Position numbers and translations under genes: made by a program
Assembly (NCBI RefSeq): GCF_001704415.2
Contig: NC_030824.1
Coordinates: 37,009,022-37,073,021, forward strand
Source of the DNA: Capra hircus
Taxonomy: Eukaryota; Chordata; Mammalia; Artiodactyla; Bovidae
Reading direction: 5' to 3'
Length of the DNA: 64,000 nt
In this document: positions 43,381 through 54,383 of the stretch, piece by piece
Layout of the letters: each line of letters begins with the position of its first letter
Numbering within the stretch: position 1 is the stretch's first letter
Notes under the pieces: model-generated
What the model saw: only the letters and a program-made list of their open reading frames with translations
Databases searched by the model: none
What the model was told of the DNA's origin: nothing

Positions 43381-43795
43381 AAACAAGCCAGGACAACACA
43401 GTGTGGACAGTACCCTGATAGCTCTGTGTCCAGGTCCTGTGGAAGCACTGCTGTAGGTAGTCCTCACCATGGGGCAGGGCTCAGTCCCTGTGTAGCTCTG
43501 GACATCTGCTGGTGACCTAGAATTACCCACCAGTGGCACCTCCCCAGAGCCCATGTGAATGGTGCTTTCTGGAGTTGGGTAATCAGAAGGCCTGGACTGT
43601 AAGTCATTTAGAATAGGTAATAAATGAGTACTAAAAAATGAGTAGAAAATCATCAGGTAAGGGACTGCGTGGAGGGAAGGACTTTCTACATGAGAGACTC
43701 TGCACAAATGTTTCCATGAATCAAAGAAAGCTCTAATCAGTTCATGAAGGTTCCCGTGTGTGGTATTGAATGGGCTTAGATTTTGACCTCACAGT
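43381..43795. other. No recognised feature
   Basis: Moderately GC-rich, unique-looking. The 151-codon minus frame at 43252-43707 crosses the L2 remnant, has no recognisable domain, and is treated as chance. Confidence 0.5.
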
Positions 43796-44035
43796 GAAGG
43801 GAAGATTTTTGTTATTGTTCTTTAGTTGCTAGGTCTAGGTCCAACTCTTTTGCAACCCCATGGAGCTAGCCCAGCAGGCTCCTCTGTCCATGGGATTTTG
43901 CAGGCGAGATTACTGGAGTGGGTTGCCATTTCCTTCTCCAGGGCATCTTCCCGACCCAGGGTTCAAACCCACATCTCCTACATTGAAGACAGATCTTTCA
44001 CCACTGAGCCGACAGGGAAGACAGAAGGGAAGATT
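43796..44035 (-). repeat. Bov-tA SINE with 12-bp target duplication
   Basis: Minus-strand full-length SINE at 43808-44023. GAAGGGAAGATT is repeated at 43796-43807 and 44024-44035. Confidence 0.93.
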
Positions 44036-44711
44036 GTGAGGGATATTTAGCGTGGGAGCGACAGGAATCCAATTTACATTTTAGGAGACTGGATGGTGTA
44101 ATTGGTGAGAAATAAATATTTATGCTATTGCTTAGCTACCGTGAAATTATGAGACTTCAAGGGAACACACGTGTGTTGCAGAGGAGAGGAAGGAGATGGG
44201 CAGAACCAGGAAGGCTTACCCTCAGACTTAGCTTAATGTGACTTCCTCAAAGCCTGAAGTAGCTTTCCTTACTTCATACCATACTTCTACCTCAGTAAAT
44301 TTATAACAATCTATAATACAAACACATTTTGTGGGAGTTTATTTAACGTCTGTTTTATCACTGTGGTAGGGAATTTATTTGTTTTGCTCACTATCCTATC
44401 CAGGTATGTTGCATTGTGTTAAAATAGGGGAGATGCAAATATAGAGAGTTTCTGAGTGAATGAATGTGTGAATAAAAGAAGAGGCAGGCATTCTCAGATT
44501 TCTAGCTTGAGAATCTGGGTAAATGCTGTGTCATTTGCTACAAAGGATGCCTTATAACCTTATGAAACATGAAGTTCTGAACATGTTGAGTTTTAATAGT
44601 GGGTGCAACTTCTAGCAGGGGTTGCAAAAGAGGAACTGAAAGTTATGGGGTAGAGCTAAGCCAAAGACATTAGTCTAATTCTCACTGGGATATGAGCATG
44701 GCTAATAGTAC
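44036..44711. other. No recognised feature
   Basis: Unique-looking sequence. Confidence 0.5.
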
Positions 44712-45095
44712 AAGCTGAAGAATTGATGCTTTTGAACTGTGGTGTTGGAGAAAACTCTTGAGAGTCCCTTGGACTACAAGGAGATCAATCCTAAAGGAAA
44801 CCCTAAAGGAAATCAGTCCCGAATATTCATTGGAAGGACTGATGCTGAAGCTGAAGCTCCAATACTTTGGCCACCTGATGTGAAGGACTGACACCTTGGA
44901 AAAGACCCTGATGCTGGGAAAGATTGAAGGCAGGAGGAGAAGGGGACGACAGAGAATGAGATGGTTGGATGGCATCACTGACCCAATGGACATGAGTTTG
45001 AGCAAGCTCTGGGAGTTGGTGATGGACGGAGGCCTGGCGTGCTGCAGTCCATGGGATTGCAAAGAATCAGACACGACTGACTGAACTGAACTGAA
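44712..45095 (+). mobile_element. BovB LINE 3' end
   Basis: Plus-strand copy from AAGCTGAAGAATTGATGCTT to (CTGAA)n at 45080-45095. A local duplication, CCTAAAGGAAACCCTAAAGGAAAT (44789-44812), is unique to this copy. TGA (44716-44718) occurs at the same codon as in other copies. Confidence 0.9.
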
Positions 45096-45540
45096 TAATA
45101 TGGGAGGAAGAGGGCTGGCCCAGGGAGGGCAGGGAGCTGGGATGAAGAGAAGAGAGGGCTGCCTGGACAGGAATTTTGGGGATCATGAATATTTAAAAGG
45201 CAGGCAAGGAGATCCCTTGAAGGAAATCTGGAAGGTGCTTCCTGAGAAGTGGAAGAATAAGTGATGTTACCAGATAGAAGAAAGCATGGTAGTCGAACAA
45301 GGCCAAGAAGTTTGCTGAGATATGAATCAAAAACTGTTCATTAGATTTGTCAACTCAGGTTATGGCAAGAACAGTTCTAATTGTGTGAACAACAGCCAGA
45401 TTATCCTGGGTTGAGGTGGCAGGTAGGGTAAGGAAATGATGCGTATAGATGGCTTTTTACAGGAACTGTGCGTATGTGGTGTGAGAATATGTATGTTGAG
45501 AGCAGAGTACCTCTTGAAGGTTTTACAGCTAAATTTTGTA
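45096..45540. other. No recognised feature
   Basis: Purine-rich at first (AGGAAGAGGGCTGGCCC...), then unique-looking. Confidence 0.5.
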
Positions 45541-45748
45541 GGCGTTTCCCAGATGGCTCAGTGATAAAGGATCCACCTACCAATGCAGGAGATATGGCTT
45601 AGATTCCTTGGTCAGGAAGATCCCCTGGAGAAGGAAATGGCAACTCACTCCAGTATTCTTGCCTGGGAAATCCCATGGACAGAGGAGCCTGGCAGGCTCC
45701 TGCAGTTCATAGGGTCGCAAAGAGCCAGTCACGATTGAGCACACACTC
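45541..45748 (+). repeat. Bov-tA SINE
   Basis: Plus-strand full-length SINE, GGCGTTTCCCAGATGGCTCA to GATTGAGCACACACTCG. A CTCCTG insertion is present after GGCAGG. No clear target duplication. Confidence 0.92.
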
Positions 45749-46726
45749 GTAACTCATATGTCTCAAAAACCGGGGTAGAAGGAGATTATGAAGTGTTCCT
45801 GTCGATGTTATATCCAGCTTAGGACCTCACTGTTTATAAAAAGAACTTGGGACTTGTTCTGAGGAGAGAAGCACACAGATGGTTATTTGGTCATAAAATA
45901 AGACCTTGAAAATATTAAGTGGGACAGCTATCTTAAATAGGAGGAGTGCTGTTACTCAGAAGAGGGATTATTTGTAGTTTATCATCCCCGAGGAGAGAAC
46001 ATGGAAAAGGACTTTGGCTGCAACCTGAGGAATTTAATTTAGAAATCACGGTGATGTGACATTGTGGTTAAATGTTCCAACAGGTTAGAGAAGCTGCAGT
46101 GATATCTCTTCTTAGAGGTCTCAGAAATGTGACGTTAAATAGTTTTGAAATAAGACCTTGAGGAGGAAACATTGGTGATTGCGATGGAATCATTTCTGAG
46201 AAGCGCTGGCCGAGGGTTCCAGTAGCCAGAGGACCGACTCGTATGTGCCTCACTACAGCTGCAGGGTGAGACTCTTGCCAGCTTTGTCGAGCTGACTAGA
46301 TGCAAAGCGATTGTTTGTCATCCCCCTGAGGGCCCTCTCAGCATCTCAGGCCCTGAGCCTGCCCCCAGTGCTTCCTGCGGGCTTCAGGTTCAGATCTCTG
46401 GAAACTTGAAGCATCCATCTGGTGTTGGCTGAGTCTAGAATTCTGGAATGTAAGATAATTTGGACAAAAGCAGGAGCTAAGTGGAAATTTCAGAGTACTA
46501 TAAGTCCTCGTGAAGTTTGGAAGCCTAAAACCCTCATTTCCCCCCGCTCAAATGGAGCTGAATGGATGACGGCTCATTGTGGGTGGTTTGTGTGGTTTAT
46601 ACACTATTAGTCATATTGAAGTGCTCTGAGACCCAGGCCACTCCCACCAACAATTATATTTTTTTGGTGGGGAAAGAATATAAACCAACCACCCTATCTT
46701 CACTCAATCTTCTGTTTATTTCTCTT
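45749..46726. other. No recognised feature
   Basis: About 1 kb of unique-looking sequence, partly GC-richer at 46190-46400. No exon recognised. Confidence 0.5.
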
Positions 46727-46788
46727 AAAAATGTATCCTTATGAAAAACAAAAAACAAAAAAAACAAACAAAAAAATGTATCCTTATG
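46727..46788 (+). mobile_element. Orphan A-rich tail flanked by a 17-bp duplication
   Basis: AAAAATGTATCCTTATG occurs at 46727-46743 and again at 46772-46788. Between them lie 28 bases of only A and C, of the form (A)nC. This has the form of a target-primed insertion in which only the tail was copied. An alternative is local duplication with A-tract expansion. Confidence 0.65.
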
Positions 46789-47297
46789 GAGGAAACATTT
46801 TGTTACTTTTTTAAAGGAAGGATTTAATAAATTATCTCTACAATGACATTGACATCATATTTTAAAGCTTTCATTGGTATTATGACTATCGTGTCTATGA
46901 AGATCTGTGTGAAGAATGTATTGACATAAAGGTTATTAAAGTCAAAACAAGAAAAAGAGAGAAGCTTTTCCTTCATGTGTGTTTTGGTATCATGATGGTC
47001 CCCAAGTTTAAAATTACTGTCCGTTTAGAAAGAATGTTGATTTTTCTTTTACCTAATATAAATTGTTATTTAGCCAGTAATAAACAAGATAAGTAGCTAT
47101 TTCCACGGCTAATTATGTTTATGTGTTTATCTTTGTATATGTTTTCTATTCCATTTCCCTTTTTAGATTGATTGGATGTGTGCTTAAATTAGTTACGTTA
47201 GAACCTAAAACAGTTGACCAATGGCCAGAGTGAAAATATAGGATGCTGCTGAATAGAATAAGTACTTATTAGTGTAGATTAATTAGTTCATGTTATA
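46789..47297. other. No recognised feature; AT-rich
   Basis: Unique-looking. Confidence 0.5.
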
Positions 47298-47440
47298 TTC
47301 ACTTAACTCATTCATTTCCTCATTTATTTATTCATTTAAAGGCTACTCTGTGCCAGGAATCTTGCTTTGCACTGGGGATAAACAACACATATCCCATGCA
47401 TTCCAGAAGCTTGCAGTCTGTTCAAGGGAAACAGACATAT
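47298..47440 (-). repeat. L2 LINE 3' end
   Basis: Minus-strand L2: TCATTTATTTATTCATTTAA, ACTCTGTGCCAGGAATCTTG, GCACTGGGGATAAACAACAC, then CCAGAAGCTTGCAGTCTG. The order matches the complement of the L2 terminus. Confidence 0.7.
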
Positions 47441-47759
47441 GAAAAAAAAATAAGGACAATTATTGAGTTAGAACTCTCTGGGTGACATGTGCCATACATT
47501 GGCCTACAGAGTCCAGTGAAGTTCTGAACAAAGCATGAAAGACAAGGATGACCCTAGGGACGACTGGCAGCGGTAACTTCCCCAAGCACTGGATTTCTCT
47601 CTTCTACCTGTGTTTGTCTTCACAGTGACACCCTTGCTGTCCCTCATTGCAGGCCAGATTCATTCCCTGTGGCGGTGTCTCACTACTGCAACTCTTGGCC
47701 ATCCACTCTATGCTTTCCTCCAAGAAGACGGATCAATTAACTTCCACAGCTTCCGTTTA
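47441..47759. other. No recognised feature
   Basis: Unique-looking sequence. Confidence 0.5.
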
Positions 47760-47962
47760 GTTCAGTTGCTCAGTCGTGTCTGACTCTTTGCGATCCCATG
47801 GACTAAAGCACGCCAGGCTTCCCTGTCCATCGCCAACTCCCAGAGCTTGCTCAAACTCATGTCCATCAAATTGGTGATGCCATCCAACCATCTCATCCTC
47901 TGTTGTCCCCTTTTCCTCCTGCCTTCAATCTTTCCTGACATCAGGGTCTTTTCCAATGAGTT
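47760..47962 (-). mobile_element. BovB LINE 3' end, short
   Basis: Minus-strand copy from GTTCAGTTGCTCAGTCGTGT to TCTTTTCCAATGAGTTC, followed by unrelated sequence and an A12 run at 47978-47989. AGCTTCCGTTTA (left flank) and AGCTTTGGTGTA (right) agree at 9 of 12 positions and may be a decayed duplication. Confidence 0.9.
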
Positions 47963-49049
47963 CAAAGCTTTGGTGTAAAAAAAAAAAATTATTGAGAAGT
48001 TCTCTGATCATCCTGGCTTAGACCATGGACCCAATTCTAGATCAGTCAAGTGTGGCCTTTGGGAGAGAGTCAGGTAAAAATGTGGCAGCTCTGGAAATAG
48101 ATACATGGATTGAGATGGTGAGGACAATTGTGGAAATAGAGTTAGTTCCAGAATGTCAAACCATATGTATTCTGGTTATTATAAGTGCTGTTATAGAAAT
48201 CTGATCAGATATCAGTGAGGGCACAAAACGGGGCTTATTCTACTCAGGGGAATCAGTCAGCTTTGATCTGTGATCCATGAAAATGTGATCCTTGAGTTTG
48301 GCTTTGAAACATATATATTTATTTTTTAAGTAATTTATAAGGTTTGGGTTCGGAGAGTGGACATGGGCATAGGTTTGGTGAAAAAGAAAGTCTGGAGACA
48401 TAGGTTGGGGCCAGAACATTGATAATCATATATTTCATATTCTGTCCTGTAGACAAATACTAAGTGATATTTTTTTAAAAGAAACATCTAAAAGTTCCTT
48501 TAGAGTGTTTTCCAGCTGAGAGAACAAAACCATACATCTCACTGTTTTTTCTTCTCAATATGGATATAAAAGATAATTTTTTAAGACTCACATTTTGAAA
48601 GAAGACTTATGCGTGTGTACTTAAAAGAGGTATATGTGGAATTTTATAGATTTTTAATAAGGTATATTAGTGTATAAACTTTGTAATGTTGGTGAGTACC
48701 CTGAAAGGTACTAGAAATGTGGTCTTGATTGTAGTTTCTGACCTTTGGGGGAGAGAGGAGAAGGACTGAAAGAATGGACTAGAAGGTGGGGAAAGTAGGA
48801 AAAGCAAGTTAGATCGAGAGGGGAGTTGGAAAAGATGGGCAGAAGATAAAGATCCAGCGTTAAACTGGAAATGGAAGCTACTTTCAGGAAGAAGTGGTTC
48901 TAGGAACAGGAAGAATGGTTCCACAGGTAGGTAGAAATTTTGAGTAGTAACAGTAAGGTATATCAATATAAGCCAATACAGTAATTTTAGAATCATATTT
49001 TTTGAATCAATTGAAGTTGAGAACTTGAATTGATAGTCAATGGTATTCA
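47963..49049. other. No recognised feature; purine-rich tract inside
   Basis: Unique-looking. The stretch at about 48745-48860 is strongly purine-biased on the plus strand. Confidence 0.5.
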
Positions 49050-49170
49050 AAATTTTATTTTGGCCATACCACGTGGCATGTGGGATCTTAGTTCCCCAAC
49101 CAGGGATCGAACTTGCTCCCCCTGCCTTGGAAGCTCAGAGTCTTAACCACGGGACCTGCAGGGAAGTCCC
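49050..49170 (-). repeat. CHR-type tRNA-derived SINE
   Basis: Minus-strand element: TTTTGGCCATACCACGTGGC, ATGTGGGATCTTAGTTCCCC, AACCAGGGATCGAAC, then GTCTTAACCACGGGACCTGC with terminal AGGGAAGTCCC. Well preserved. Confidence 0.88.
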
Positions 49171-49908
49171 TGAATTATTTCATTCTTACTAAGCTTTTAG
49201 AGTTGGGGTTTGAAAACATTAATAACTGCTCAATTAATTAGGCAGCAATCATGAAAACAGGAGGTTTGACTTTTATGTCGTTCAGTGTGGCTGTCTCAGT
49301 GGTAAGTACATAGGAAAAGTGACCTTCTGATTGATTTCTAGCAATTTGGCAAGTATATCTTACAGGTCACAGTAGGTGTGTACTTAGCTCAGATACATTC
49401 AAAGTAACTTCTCAACTGGAAAACTAAATTTAAATAGCCAGGATTTTCTCCAAATAGTAGACTGATTTCTTACCTTTACAATCAGTGCAGTGAACCAAGA
49501 CCAATAACATAGTGTGTGATTAGATATTTGTTTCTGGTTTGGGGAAGATTTGCTTAAAGTAGAACAGATTTCAGAATGACAAAACAAGTTTCCCTGGCAA
49601 GTTTGGTATCAAGCTTTTGTTTTGTTATACTTGATTATGTACTTTGGCTGCATAAACCAAACATATGTTCCAATCCAATTTAGTCTCTGTTCAGAGTGAT
49701 TCTCCTTATTTGTCCAAAAGTTTCAGAACTAATTCTTTTTTTTTTTTCCCTCACTCTGAGCATTTAGTCCCTCATGTAGTTCAGGAACAACAGGCTCCCC
49801 AGGGATCTGGGTTTGACTCATGACTTTTATAGTTAAGAAACAAGACATGCTATTTTAGCCATTTTCAATGGTGGCAAGTTGGATGCCAGATATTTAAAAG
49901 AATAAAGT
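49171..49908. other. No recognised feature; T-run
   Basis: Unique-looking AT-rich sequence with a T12 run near 49736-49747. Confidence 0.5.
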
Positions 49909-50120
49909 ATCCTACTCTTGGGCTTTGCAGGTGGCTCAGTGGTAAAGAACCCATCTGCAAAGCTGAAGACTTCAGTTTGATCCCTGGTCTGGGAAGATCC
50001 CCTGGAGAAGGAAATGGCAGTATTCTTGCCTGGGAAATCCCATGGACAGAGGAGCCTGGGCGGGCTACTGTCCATGGATCAAATATGAAATGACTAAACA
50101 ACAGCAACAATCCTACTCTT
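49909..50120 (+). repeat. Bov-tA SINE with 11-bp target duplication
   Basis: Plus-strand SINE at 49920-50109, with GCTTTGCAGGTGGCTCAGTG head and a shortened, diverged tail (ATGACTAAACAACAGCAAC). ATCCTACTCTT is repeated at 49909-49919 and 50110-50120. Confidence 0.92.
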
Positions 50121-50414
50121 AAGGGAGCTGCACTGATGGCTTTCCAACACTGATGAAAGAAAAGCCGCTCAGGCTCCTGTATGCTATAGTTGAAGCAAAA
50201 TGCTTCTTGTTTATTGTCTGTGCGTCCAAAAATCATCTTATCTCTAATGTGAAAGTCTTTAGCATATTCGATGTTTTGCCAAAGAGAAAAATGGGTTTTA
50301 AATCTCAAGTTATATATTTATGGAAATGGAAAAACGACCCAGTCTTTCCCTCCTGCTGTAGGGAAAAGCCCTGTTCTTCCCTCCTATGTTTTTATTCCTG
50401 GTGTGTCCCTTTTT

Positions 50415-51300
50415 TTACTCACAAAACACTTCACTCCTGACACCTCTGTTCACCAAATGTGTGGAGGTTTTTTTTTTCCCCATGACAAGCAATTGTGACA
50501 CCAGCTGGGTGTCTTAGAACTTAAGTAGATTCTAATATAATCTATCTGGAGACACTGTCAGACTCTGCAGGCCAAGGGTTCAGTCCCACAAGATCGACTT
50601 CCTCCTTCGCTCCATCAGATGCCAGTCAGAAACTCAAGTCATCGTCTGTTCTTCTCACCAATTGGCCACAGATGAGAGGTTCCAATGACCCCTTCCTTGG
50701 GTTGGACGAATTTGCTAGAGTGGCTCACAGAACTTAGGGAAACACGTGTACCAGTTTATTAAAAGACATGATATGAGATACAAAGAAACAACCAGATGAA
50801 GAGATGCACAGGGTGCGGTCTGGCAGGGTCCTGAGCATAGGTGCTTCTGCCCTGGTGGAGTTAGGGTGCATTGCCTCTCCAGGATGATGTGTAGACCTGG
50901 AAGCTCTCTGAACTCTGTGTATTTGGAATTTATGGATGCTTCACATAGGCATGATTGAGTATTAATTCTGTTTTCAGTCCTTCTCTCTTCTCAAGAGAAT
51001 GAGGTCAGGGCTGAGAATTCTAAGCTTCTAATCATGGCTTAATCTTTCCTGTGAGCATCCGTCATCCAGGAGCCGGCCAGGAGATCCCCTCCCTTGCCAG
51101 AGTTGCCTCATTAAAACAGAAGACACTTCTTCCCCCAGCAAATTCAGGAACCCTGTAAGGAACCAAGGTCCAAGATCAAATATTAGAACAAAAGGTGCTC
51201 CCAGCCTCTTTATCACTTAAAAAATTACAAAAATTTTAGGAGCTAAGTGCCAGGAACCTGGGACATAGACCATTGTATATATTTTCTGTTATCTCACACA
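50415..51300 (-). repeat. MLT2-type solo LTR (ERVL)
   Basis: Roughly 885 bp on the minus strand. Plus-strand landmarks are GTGACACCAGCTGGGTGTCT, GAATTTGCTAGAGTGGCTCA, GATGAAGAGATGCACAGGGT, CTGGCAGGGTCCTGAGCATA, CATAGGCATGATTGAGTATT and TTTAGGAGCTAAGTGCCAGG. They follow the complement of the ERVL MLT2-like LTR. The right end ...CTCACACA fits an LTR starting TGTGTG, and the left edge is approximate. It is an ancient solitary LTR with no viral ORF nearby. Confidence 0.7.
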
Positions 51301-51950
51301 TTTAATATAGCTCATGGGTTCAAATGTTTGACATAGTGACATGGTAAGTTAAAAGTAATTTTCACAAAAGAGAATTGCATTTATGCTTAATTTATAAAAC
51401 TATTTCAGAGAATCATACCATTAAAGCAATGATTTTTTGGCATGAATTCCTTCTGCATTTGTTAAACGGTTTTCTTAATACTCCTGCTGGTTATATGAAT
51501 CATGGGATTCCCAGTTATTTGATGTTTGTGGAACATGAAGTTGAGTATATTTAGACTTGACAAAAGTCATCCAACAAGTGAGTCACAAGTGAGAAATATC
51601 CAATACAAATATACAGTTTCCCCTAAATTCTGATTAAGAAAAAAAGAAACACGTTTACCATTTTTTGCAATTGTTTTAACAAAAGGTCAGAATGCCATGG
51701 TAATTGAATATGAGTTGGACAAGTTGGACAGACAGTTTCTAGAAATTCTTTGGTCTAAGTCTTTAATTTTCAGATGAGAAAATCAGAACTAGAGATTGAC
51801 CTTATATGTGCCTACTCATCTTTCCAGGGACATCAGCTGCTTGTGTCCCAGAGCAGCCCTGTTATAGCCCATCACCAGAACTCATAGCCACGGCCACACC
51901 CATAGCCACCAGCCACTGGGTATTGTCATGTTGCCATCACTATATGTGTG
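51301..51950. other. No recognised feature
   Basis: Unique-looking sequence. Confidence 0.5.
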
Positions 51951-52166
51951 ATTCAGTCATATCAGTTGTGTCCAACTCTGCAACCCCACGGGCTGTAGCC
52001 CTCTGCAAGTTCCTCTGTCCATGGGATTTTTCCAGGCAAGAATACTGGAGTGGGGTGCCATGCCCTCCTCCAGGGGATTTTCCCCAACCAGGGATTGAAC
52101 CTGTGTCTCTGACCTCTTATGCATCGACAGGTAGGTTCTTTACCACTAGTGCCACATGGAAGCCCT
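51951..52166 (-). repeat. Bov-tA SINE
   Basis: Minus-strand full-length SINE, ATTCAGTCATATCAGTTGTG to CACTAGTGCCACATGGAAGC. Diverged in the head. No clear target duplication. Confidence 0.9.
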
Positions 52167-53880
52167 CCAGACAACATGCTAGTGTCTTATTTCATCCTTG
52201 TAATAATCCAACAAAGTCCTTATTAATACTATCATCTCAGTTTCATAGGAAAAGAGAGAGAGAACGTTAGAGGGTGAATTCATTTCCTCAACTGAGTGAT
52301 GAAAGAGCTTTGTACCCTTGTTTCCCTGACTTCAAGAGCCAGTCTCTTTTCAACCATTTCACCATTAAATCATGGTGGTATGGTAAACCAGTTGCCAAGT
52401 ATGGATGGTTTAAAGCAAGTGAGTGACAAGATCAATGCAGAGTTTTTGGTGGAAAAAAAATCTAAACTGGGTGTGCAATTCTGGAGGGGAAGACACTATA
52501 TTCATGTCTGCTGGAGTTCCTCTGAGTGGAAAATGGAAACCATCTCCTACTTGATTAAGTGCCTTCCCTGATGCCTGTCCTCAGAGTCTTTCTCATTCTC
52601 TTCCCTGCTGTGAAGCCAGGTTTAGGAGGAGATGGAAGAGATAAGCAGATGAATAAAAATAAGCAGACCAGATAATGTTGGCTGATTCATTCTATAAATA
52701 GTTGTTGAGTAAATATATGTACCAGATAACCTCATAAAGCTTACACTTTTCACAGGAGTAGCTCATATGAGTGAACATGTTTCGGGATTACTGATTAATA
52801 TTTAGATGTATTTAGAACATTTTTTTTTTCAACAAGTTTCTAATGCTAAGTTCCAAGGCTGAGCATTTGATCCCAGAAGATACCAATGCTGATCTCTGAA
52901 CTCTTAGTTGATCAGTGGCCTTGCAGTCCTGAAATGGCTGTTTTCAAAGTTCTCTGAGGCTCTGTGAACACCTCAGTTTTTGTATGTGTTGTAATTATTT
53001 GCTGGGAAAAAAACCCATCCTATGGATGGTTAAAAACTCCACGGTATAGACTGGGTGAGAAAACTGAAATAGGATGTGGTATGAGAGCAACTGGCAAAAC
53101 AAGGGAGAAGAAAAAAAACTCCCTAGTTTTTCTTCTGCTTGGAAATAAATATGCAGGAAACTGTTAGGTCAATGGCAGCCTTTGATTTTATTTTTTGCCT
53201 TTTTTTTTTTTTAAAGCTATGGAGATACTTAAAAAACAAAAACAAACTGCATCTGGAAACATTTCTAGCTGAGGCACTGTAAAAAATGTGTTGGATGATA
53301 TATTGGGAGGAAAGTTGGTTTAAAGTAACACTAAAACTCAAAACGAGATAGTTTATGTCTCTGTTGTATGTCTGGAGAAAAGAAGTTCAATGCTATTAGC
53401 AAGGCTGTGCTCCCTGAAGCCTTCAGGGATCTAGCTTAATGTTTCATCACCTGTGACCCCTCTTCATAAGGTCACCCCATGGTCTAAGAATGCTGCATAA
53501 GCTCCAGCCGTCTTGCCACTCTGCAGGTAGCAGGTGGAAGGAGAAGAAAGGAGAGAAGTCCACCCTCTCCCTTTAGGGATATTTATCATAAGATCCACAC
53601 ATTACTTTTATTAAGATCCCTCAGGCAAGAATTTTTTAAAAATGGCTACACCTAAATGCACAATGGCTGGGAAAAAGAGTCTTTATTCCAGGGGCCCAAA
53701 TGCCCAACTAGCTCAGGAATTCTATGACTATAGAAAACAAAAGGTTAGCAAGGGATAACTATACCTGTTTCTGTCACAAGATGACTGTTGCTCTTTTCTC
53801 TGCCCCAGGTTCCACATAGCTATAATTTTGAATCCACAATGAGCATGCTTTCAATGAAATCTGTTCTTTCCCAATTCCTT
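52167..53880. other. 1.7 kb with no recognised feature
   Basis: Unique-looking. T-run at about 53203-53213. No frame resembles a known protein. Confidence 0.5.
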
Positions 53881-54098
53881 CTGAAATGTAAAAGTGAAGT
53901 TGTTCAGTCTTTTCGACCCCATGGACGGTAGCCTACCAGGCTCCCCTGTGCATGGGATTTTCCAGGCAAGAGTAGTGGAGTGGCTTGCCATTTCCTTCTC
54001 CGGGGGATCTTCCCAACCCAAGGACTGAACCCAGGTCTCCTGCATTGCAGGCAGACGCTTTACTGTCTGAGCCACCAGGGAAGTCTGACATGTGAAAA
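53881..54098 (-). repeat. Bov-tA SINE
   Basis: Minus-strand SINE at about 53894-54084. CTGAAATGTAAAA (53881-53893) and CTGACATGTGAAA (54085-54097) form a probable duplication with two mismatches. Confidence 0.9.
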
Positions 54099-54191
54099 GC
54101 ACCTTTTAATGCCCTGAGATACAGTGTGGGCTGTGGCTGGTATTAGGAGAAAAGGAATGCCAAATGGATTTGCAGCAGGCTCTGGGCCCCA

Positions 54192-54383
54192 CTTGGGCTT
54201 CCCTGGTAGCACAGTGGTAAAGAATCCACCTGCCAATGCAGGAGACATGGGTTCAATTCCTGGGTTGGGAAGACCTCTTGGAGTAGAAAATGGCAATCCT
54301 CTCCAGTATTCTTGCCTGGAGAATCCCCTGGAGAGTGGAGCCTGGCAAGCTATCATCCATGGGGTTGCAAAGAGTTGAACACA
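54192..54383 (+). repeat. Bov-tA SINE
   Basis: Plus-strand full-length SINE, GGGCTTCCCTGGTAGCACAG to GAGTTGAACACAAATTTC. It lies about 110 bp from, and opposite to, the SINE at 53894-54084. Confidence 0.92.

Noticed and set aside
43252..43707. 151-codon minus-strand open frame
   Set aside because: It runs across an L2 remnant and its translation resembles no protein family I know.
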